Shown here: positions 58,633 through 64,000 of the stretch, piece after piece
How positions within the stretch are numbered: position 1 is the first letter of the stretch
How the letters are laid out: each line of letters starts with the position of its first letter
Origin: Polaromonas sp.
GTDB taxonomy: Bacteria; Pseudomonadota; Gammaproteobacteria; Burkholderiales; Burkholderiaceae_C
Assembly: GCF_018780625.1 (NCBI RefSeq)
Contig: NZ_JADMJK010000096.1
Span: 3,033 to 67,032, forward strand
Direction of reading: 5' to 3'
DNA: 64,000 nucleotides
Program-made: the position numbers and the translations under genes
The notes under the pieces: model-generated
What the model was told of the DNA's origin: nothing
Databases searched by the model: none
Seen by the model: only the letters and a program-made list of their open reading frames with translations

Positions 58633-58662
58633 AGGAGTTTACATGGCGGCCAAGGCGCAGAC

Positions 58663-59898
58663 TCAGGCCAGCGCGGGCTGGTCGCCATACAGCCAGGGCA
58701 GGTCCAGCAGCTTTTCGCCCAGCACCAGTAGCGACGCATTGCGCGCCAGGCGCAGCGCGCCGTCGGCATGAAAGATCTGGCCGTTGCGCAGTGAACGGGC
58801 CTGCACCCGGGCATTGCGCTGCCAGCGCCTGAGGGCATAGCGCTGCAGCAGCGCGGGCACCTCGAAGGCCGGATCTTGCGCCAGGCCCAGGGCCCGACCG
58901 AGTTCGGCAGCATCTTCAATCGCCATGCCCGCGCCTTGCGCCAGGTAGGGTCGCATCGGGTGTGCGGCATCGCCCAGCAAGGCCACCCGGCCTTGCGCCT
59001 GCTGGTACGCACCGCGCATCGGCGGGCGGTCGCACAGCGGCCAGAGCCGCCAGCCGACGGCGGCGCCGTCATCCACCGGGGCATCGCCGCACGCCGTCAC
59101 CGCATCAATCAGTTCGCGCAGCGGCGCTGCCGTGTGCGCCAGCGCCGCCTGCAGCCCGGCGGCGTGGGCCGCGTGGTCCCAGCTTTGCAGGTCGCGCTCG
59201 ACCTGTCCGTGCACGATGGCCACCACGTTCAGCCAGTCGCCGCCGCGCACCGGGTACTGCACCACATGTAGCCGGGGGCCCAGCCAGGCCGTGACCTGCT
59301 GGCTGCGCAGCCGCTCGGGCAGGCTGGCCTGCGGCAGCATGGCGCGGTAGGCCAGGTGGCCGGTCACGCGCGGCAGGCCGTCGTTCAGCAGTTGCTCGCG
59401 CACGCGGCTCCACAGGCCGTCAGCGCCAATCAGCGCATCGCCTTCCACCTCCAGGCCTTCGGTGGTCTTGATCGTCACCACCGATCCGCTGTCGGTAAAC
59501 CGGGCCACTGCGCTGCTGAGGTTGAGCCACAGGTTGCTGCGCGCCTGCAACGCGCCCAGCAGCAAGCCATGCAGGTCAGCGCGGGCAATGGTGGCATAGG
59601 GCGCACCGTAGACCTGTACAGCCCGGGCGCCCAGCGGCAGCACGCCCAGCGCCTGACCCGACAGGGCATCGCGCACCTGCAGCCGGTCCGGAAACGCCGC
59701 AACGCGCGCCAGTTCAGCCTCCAGCCCCCAGCCGTGCAGCACCCGCACGACGTTGGGCCCGAGCTGCACACCGGCGCCCACCTCGCTGAAGGCGGGTGCC
59801 CGTTCATACAGCCGCACATCCCAGCCAGCGCGCGACGCCGACAAAGCCGCCGCCAGCCCGCCTATGCCGCCGCCCACCACCAGCGCCTGCCGCATCAT
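58663..59898 (-). CDS. FAD-dependent monooxygenase (salicylate hydroxylase-like)
   Basis: [71 protein letters not shown]. Confidence 0.92.
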   Translation of the reverse strand: MMRQALVVGGGIGGLAAALSASRAGWDVRLYERAPAFSEVGAGVQLGPNVVRVLHGWGLEAELARVAAFPDRLQVRDALSGQALGVLPLGARAVQVYGAPYATIARADLHGLLLGALQARSNLWLNLSSAVARFTDSGSVVTIKTTEGLEVEGDALIGADGLWSRVREQLLNDGLPRVTGHLAYRAMLPQASLPERLRSQQVTAWLGPRLHVVQYPVRGGDWLNVVAIVHGQVERDLQSWDHAAHAAGLQAALAHTAAPLRELIDAVTACGDAPVDDGAAVGWRLWPLCDRPPMRGAYQQAQGRVALLGDAAHPMRPYLAQGAGMAIEDAAELGRALGLAQDPAFEVPALLQRYALRRWQRNARVQARSLRNGQIFHADGALRLARNASLLVLGEKLLDLPWLYGDQPALA

Positions 59899-62858
59899 TG
59901 GGCCAGCAGTTGCCTGAGCACGAAGGGCAGGATGCCGCCGTTGCGGTAGTAGTCCACTTCAATCGGCGTGTCGATGCGCAGAATCACCGTGATTTCCTGG
60001 CGCGAACCGTCGGCCCGCGTGATGACCAGCTGGGCCTCGCTTTGCGGCTTGAGGTCGGGGTTCGGAATCACGTCAATGACCTCGGAGCCGACAAGCTGGA
60101 GGGTCTGCCACGACTCGCCTGGCTTGAACTGCAGCGGCAGCACCCCCATGCCGACCAGGTTGCTGCGGTGAATGCGCTCAAAACTCCTGGCGACCACGGC
60201 CTTGATGCCCAGCAGCTGCGTGCCCTTGGCGGCCCAGTCGCGGCTGGAGCCGGTGCCGTATTCCTCGCCTGCGAAAACCACCGTGGGCGTGCCCTCGGCC
60301 ATGTACTTCATGGCGGCGTCGTAGATCGGCATTTTCTGGATCACGCTCTCAGGCACGCGGCTGGCCGGGTGGTACAGCGTGACGCCGCCCTCCTCGCGCG
60401 AGCCTTCCTGGTCGGCCGGGATCATCAGGTTCTTGATGCGCACGTTGGCAAAGGTGCCGCGCACCATCACATCGTGGTTGCCGCGGCGCGAGCCATAGCT
60501 GTTGAAGTCGGCCGGGAGCACGCCGTGGGCCTGCAGCCACAAGCCGGCGGGCGAGCTGGCCTTGATGGAACCGGCGGGTGAGATATGGTCGGTCGTGATC
60601 GAGTCGCCAAACAGCGCCATGATGCGCGCGCCTTTCACAGAAATAGCATCAGCCTGGCCTGTCGCCTTTTCTGTACTAGCCGCTTCTATTTCCATGGCAA
60701 AGTCCTTGAAGAACGGCGGCTCGGCAATGTAGGTGCTGGCCGGCCAGGTGTAGCTGGTGCCGCTGACGCCCTTGATCTTTTCCCACAGCTTGCCCGGCTC
60801 GGTCTTGACCTTGGCGTAGTTGGCCCTGAACGCCTTGCCGCTCATGGCGTACTTCATGAGCTTTTCAATCTCTTCGCTGGTCGGCCAGATGTCGCCCAGA
60901 TAGACGTCCCTTAACTTTCCATCCTTGCCCTTGCCCTGCCCGACCGGCTCGGTCATCAGGTCGCGCCGCACCGTTCCGGCAAGGGCGTAGGCCACCACCA
61001 GCGGCGGGCTGGCCAGGAAGTTGGCCTTGATGTTGGGGTGGATGCGCGCCTCGAAGTTGCGGTTGCCCGACAGCACGGCGGCGCACACCAGGTCGCTTTT
61101 GGTAATCGCTTCGTTCAGCTCGGGCGTCAGGTCGCCCGAGTTGCCGATGCAGGTGGTGCAGCCATAGCCGGCCAGCGAAAAACCGAGTTTTTCCAGATAG
61201 GGCATCAGGCCGGTCTCCGTCAGGTATTCGGTCACGATGCGCGAACCCGGCGCCAGCGAGGTCTTGATGTGCGGCTGGACCTTCAGGCCGGCTTCCACGG
61301 CTTTCTTGGCCAGCAGCCCGGCCGCCAACAGCACGCTCGGGTTGGAGGTGTTGGTGCAACTCGTGATGGCGGCGATCAGCACGTCGCCATTGCCCACGGT
61401 CAGGCTTTTTCCGGGCGGCTTGGCCGTGGCTCTGGCCGTGGCAGGGCTGTTTTCATGCGCCATCACGGGGCGGTTGCTTTCCATTTCAACCACCGAGCGT
61501 GCGGCGCCCAACGGTGTCGGCGGCGCGGCGGGCAAAGTGTCGGGCCGTCCCTCGTCGCTACGGCGCACCTGGTGGCGGGTCTCCAGCAGCGCGGCGGGCT
61601 GGTTAAAGCCGTTGCTGGCAATCGGCTGGCTGAACAACGCGGCAAACTGGCTGGCCACCTGGCCCAGCTCGATGCGGTCCTGCGGCCGCTTGGGGCCGGC
61701 CAGGCTGGGCGTGACATCGCCCAGGTCGAGCGTGACCACCTGCGAGTAGTCAATGTCGCCCGCCTTGGCCACGCCGAACAGGCCTTGCGCCCGAAAGTAG
61801 GCCTCCAGCGCTTCCATCTCGGCCTTGGTTCGACCAGTGCCCTTGAAGTAGGCCATGGTTTTTTCATCGACCGGGAAGAAGCCCATGGTGGCGCCGTATT
61901 CAGGCGCCATGTTGCCAATGGTGGCGCGGTCGGGCAGCGCCAGGCTGCGCGTGCCTTCGCCAAAAAACTCCACGAACTTGCCCACGACCTTTTCACGGCG
62001 CAGGGTTTCGGTCACGCGCAGCACCAGGTCGGTGGCGGTCACGCCTTCGCGCAGCCGGCCGGTCAGCTCCATGCCGACCACGTCGGGCGTCAGCAGGTAG
62101 ACCGGCTGGCCCAGCATGGCGGCCTCGGCTTCAATGCCGCCCACGCCCCAGCCGACCACGCCAATGCCGTTGATCATGGTGGTGTGGCTGTCGGTGCCGA
62201 CCAGCGTGTCGGGGTAGTACACATCGCCCTTGGTCTTATGGACGCCGCGCGCCAGGTATTCCAGGTTGACCTGGTGCACGATGCCAAAGCCAGGCGGCAC
62301 CACGCCAAAGGTGTCAAAGGCCTGCATGCCCCATTTCATGAACTCGTAGCGCTCGCGGTTGCGCTGGAATTCCAGCTTCATGTTCAGGTCCAGCGAGTTC
62401 TTTTTACCAAAGTGGTCGACCATGATGGAATGGTCCACCACCAGGTCGACCGGCACCAGCGGCTCGATCGACTTCGGGTTCTTGCCCAGTTTCAGGGCCA
62501 CGCTGCGCATGGCGGCCAGGTCGGCCAGCAGCGGCACACCGGTAAAGTCCTGCAGCACCACGCGCGACACGACAAACGGGATTTCCTCGGTGCGGGCTGC
62601 GTTGGGCTGCCAGTTGGCCAACTCCTCGACATGGGCTGCGGTGACCTTTTTGCCATCGCAGTTGCGCAGCACCGACTCGAGCACGATGCGCAGGGACACC
62701 GGAAGGCGCGACACATTCGGAAACTGCCTGGCCAGCGCGGGCAATGAGTAAAACTTGCCCGCCTTGCCGGAGGCAGTCTTGAAGTTTTTCAGTGTCGATG
62801 CAAAGGCGTGTGCGCGCGAGCGGAAAGGGGCGCGTGCGGGGGTGGGTGATTTGGCCAT
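59895..62858 (-). CDS. acnA: Aconitate hydratase A
   Basis: [78 protein letters not shown]; start [12 protein letters not shown]. Confidence 0.96.
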   Translation of the reverse strand: MAKSPTPARAPFRSRAHAFASTLKNFKTASGKAGKFYSLPALARQFPNVSRLPVSLRIVLESVLRNCDGKKVTAAHVEELANWQPNAARTEEIPFVVSRVVLQDFTGVPLLADLAAMRSVALKLGKNPKSIEPLVPVDLVVDHSIMVDHFGKKNSLDLNMKLEFQRNRERYEFMKWGMQAFDTFGVVPPGFGIVHQVNLEYLARGVHKTKGDVYYPDTLVGTDSHTTMINGIGVVGWGVGGIEAEAAMLGQPVYLLTPDVVGMELTGRLREGVTATDLVLRVTETLRREKVVGKFVEFFGEGTRSLALPDRATIGNMAPEYGATMGFFPVDEKTMAYFKGTGRTKAEMEALEAYFRAQGLFGVAKAGDIDYSQVVTLDLGDVTPSLAGPKRPQDRIELGQVASQFAALFSQPIASNGFNQPAALLETRHQVRRSDEGRPDTLPAAPPTPLGAARSVVEMESNRPVMAHENSPATARATAKPPGKSLTVGNGDVLIAAITSCTNTSNPSVLLAAGLLAKKAVEAGLKVQPHIKTSLAPGSRIVTEYLTETGLMPYLEKLGFSLAGYGCTTCIGNSGDLTPELNEAITKSDLVCAAVLSGNRNFEARIHPNIKANFLASPPLVVAYALAGTVRRDLMTEPVGQGKGKDGKLRDVYLGDIWPTSEEIEKLMKYAMSGKAFRANYAKVKTEPGKLWEKIKGVSGTSYTWPASTYIAEPPFFKDFAMEIEAASTEKATGQADAISVKGARIMALFGDSITTDHISPAGSIKASSPAGLWLQAHGVLPADFNSYGSRRGNHDVMVRGTFANVRIKNLMIPADQEGSREEGGVTLYHPASRVPESVIQKMPIYDAAMKYMAEGTPTVVFAGEEYGTGSSRDWAAKGTQLLGIKAVVARSFERIHRSNLVGMGVLPLQFKPGESWQTLQLVGSEVIDVIPNPDLKPQSEAQLVITRADGSRQEITVILRIDTPIEVDYYRNGGILPFVLRQLLAQ
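60640..60692. repeat. Inverted-repeat-bounded element inside acnA coding sequence
   Basis: GAAATAG...CTATTTC ends; encodes in-frame [18 protein letters not shown] between conserved AcnA blocks. Confidence 0.5.
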
Positions 62859-62972
62859 GGCGATCTCCTTGTTGTTAAAGCATGCACCGCCATTTTGGCA
62901 CTGCCCCGGCCAACCCTGCAAAGCACGGCCGCAAGCCCTGCGCCAATCCGAGCTTTGCGCAGCGCGCAAAAA

Positions 62973-62997
62973 GAAAAGCGGCCGAAGCCGCTTTTTT
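62973..62997 (-). terminator. Rho-independent terminator downstream of acnB
   Basis: AAAAGCGGCCGAAGCCGCTTTTTT: stem AAAGCGGC/GCCGCTTT with flanking T/A tracts. Confidence 0.75.
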
Positions 62998-63014
62998 AGG
63001 GGAAGACGAAGCTT

Positions 63015-64000
63015 TTATACAGCCACGCGGTCTTTCACAGTTTCGGCCAGGTCGGTGTAATCCTTGACCTGGTCAAAGTTCAGGTATTGATACACCTGTT
63101 CGCTGGCGACCGTGAGGACTTGCATGTCGGCCATGTACTCTGCCTTGGTCGGAATCCGGCCCAGCTTGGAGCAAATCGCGGCCAGTTCGGCAGATCCCAG
63201 GTACACGTTGGAGTTTTTGCCCAGGCGGTTAGGGAAATTGCGGGTCGAGGTGGAGAACACGGTCGCGCCCTCTTTGACCTGCGCCTGGTTGCCCATGCAC
63301 AGGCTGCAGCCCGGCATTTCCATGCGCGCGCCCGCAGCGCCCAGCACGCCGTAATGGCCTTCATCGCTCAGTTGCCTGGCATCCATCTTGGTCGGTGGCG
63401 CCATCCAGAGCTTGACCGGAATGTCGCGCTTGTTTTCAAGCAGCTTGGAGGCGGCACGGAAGTGGCCGATGTTGGTCATGCAGCTGCCGATGAACACTTC
63501 ATCGATCTTGGCACCGGCCACATCCGACAGCGTTTTCACGTCGTCCGGATCATTTGGGCAGGCCACGATGGGTTCGTGGATGTCGGCCAGGTCGATCTCG
63601 ATCACGGCTGCGTACTCGGCGTCCGCGTCGGCCTGGAGCAGTTGCGGATTGGCCAGCCACGCTTCCATGGCGGCAATGCGGCGATTGATGGTGCGCACAT
63701 CCGAGTAGCCCGTGGCAATCATCCACTTGAGCATGGTGATGTTGCTGGTGATGTACTCGATGATCGGTTCCTTGTTCAGGTGCACCGTGCAGCCGCCGGC
63801 AGAGCGCTCGGCCGACGAATCGCTCAATTCGAACGCCTGCTCGACCTTCAGGTCAGGCAAGCCTTCGATTTCCAGGATGCGGCCCGAGAAAATGTTGACC
63901 TTGCCCTGCTTGGCCACGGTCATCAGCCCCGCCTTGATGGCGTACAGCGGGATGGCGTTGACCAGGTCACGCAAGGTCACGCCAGACTGCATCTTGCCCT
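63015..64000 (-). CDS. acnB: Aconitate hydratase B (C-terminal part; truncated by window end)
   Basis: [65 protein letters not shown] open to the window edge. Confidence 0.93.
   Translation of the reverse strand, partial: GKMQSGVTLRDLVNAIPLYAIKAGLMTVAKQGKVNIFSGRILEIEGLPDLKVEQAFELSDSSAERSAGGCTVHLNKEPIIEYITSNITMLKWMIATGYSDVRTINRRIAAMEAWLANPQLLQADADAEYAAVIEIDLADIHEPIVACPNDPDDVKTLSDVAGAKIDEVFIGSCMTNIGHFRAASKLLENKRDIPVKLWMAPPTKMDARQLSDEGHYGVLGAAGARMEMPGCSLCMGNQAQVKEGATVFSTSTRNFPNRLGKNSNVYLGSAELAAICSKLGRIPTKAEYMADMQVLTVASEQVYQYLNFDQVKDYTDLAETVKDRVAV

Noticed and set aside
61038-62747. 569-aa plus-strand ORF opposite acnA
   Set aside because: Shadow ORF; aconitase motifs on the minus strand are clear.
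1-64000. tRNA/rRNA genes, IS elements, integrases, prophage, toxin-antitoxin or CRISPR-Cas
   Set aside because: None recognised by eye on either strand; tRNAscan-SE, ISfinder and CRISPR searches would be needed to exclude them formally.

Overview
GC-rich chromosomal window, most likely from a Comamonadaceae/Burkholderiales bacterium (inferred from gene content and repeat style; I ran no database search). The left ~19 kb, after a PAS/histidine-kinase response-regulator protein, is a dense copper/metal-handling island. It holds a His-tailed EamA transporter, DUF6488, HupE/UreJ, several small secreted His/Cys/Met-rich proteins, a TolC-family protein, two multicopper oxidases (one two-domain, one three-domain), a cupredoxin, a CusF-like protein, DUF411, a YVTN beta-propeller, a P1B-ATPase with YHS and CPMH domains, DUF302, a P19/Tp34-like protein, DUF2933 and an ICMT-like protein. 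I see no RND pump, membrane-fusion protein or obvious dedicated metal regulator in it. From ~19.5 to 27 kb lies a same-strand cation/stress block (TAXI-SBP, P-type ATPase, Ca2+/Na+ antiporter, UspA pair, SLC13). The rest is largely core metabolism and housekeeping: ettA, rhlE, SDRs, MgtC/DUF4010, MATE, MarR/PaaI, gloA, edd-eda, chaC, sodC, pdxH, perM-hda-HAD-pcnB-folK, purM, PA2778/PA2779-like pair, SirB1, murJ/rpsT, argD-argF, PCu(A)C/DUF2946, FAD monooxygenase, acnA and acnB (partial). The most unusual items are: (1) the TolC homologue, which appears to lack both beta-barrel segments; (2) an in-frame Cys-rich mini-ORF after the stop codon of the P19-like gene; (3) insertions in acnA, one bounded by an inverted repeat; (4) operator-like palindromes at marR/paaI and edd. 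No tRNA, rRNA, CRISPR array, IS element or prophage was recognised.
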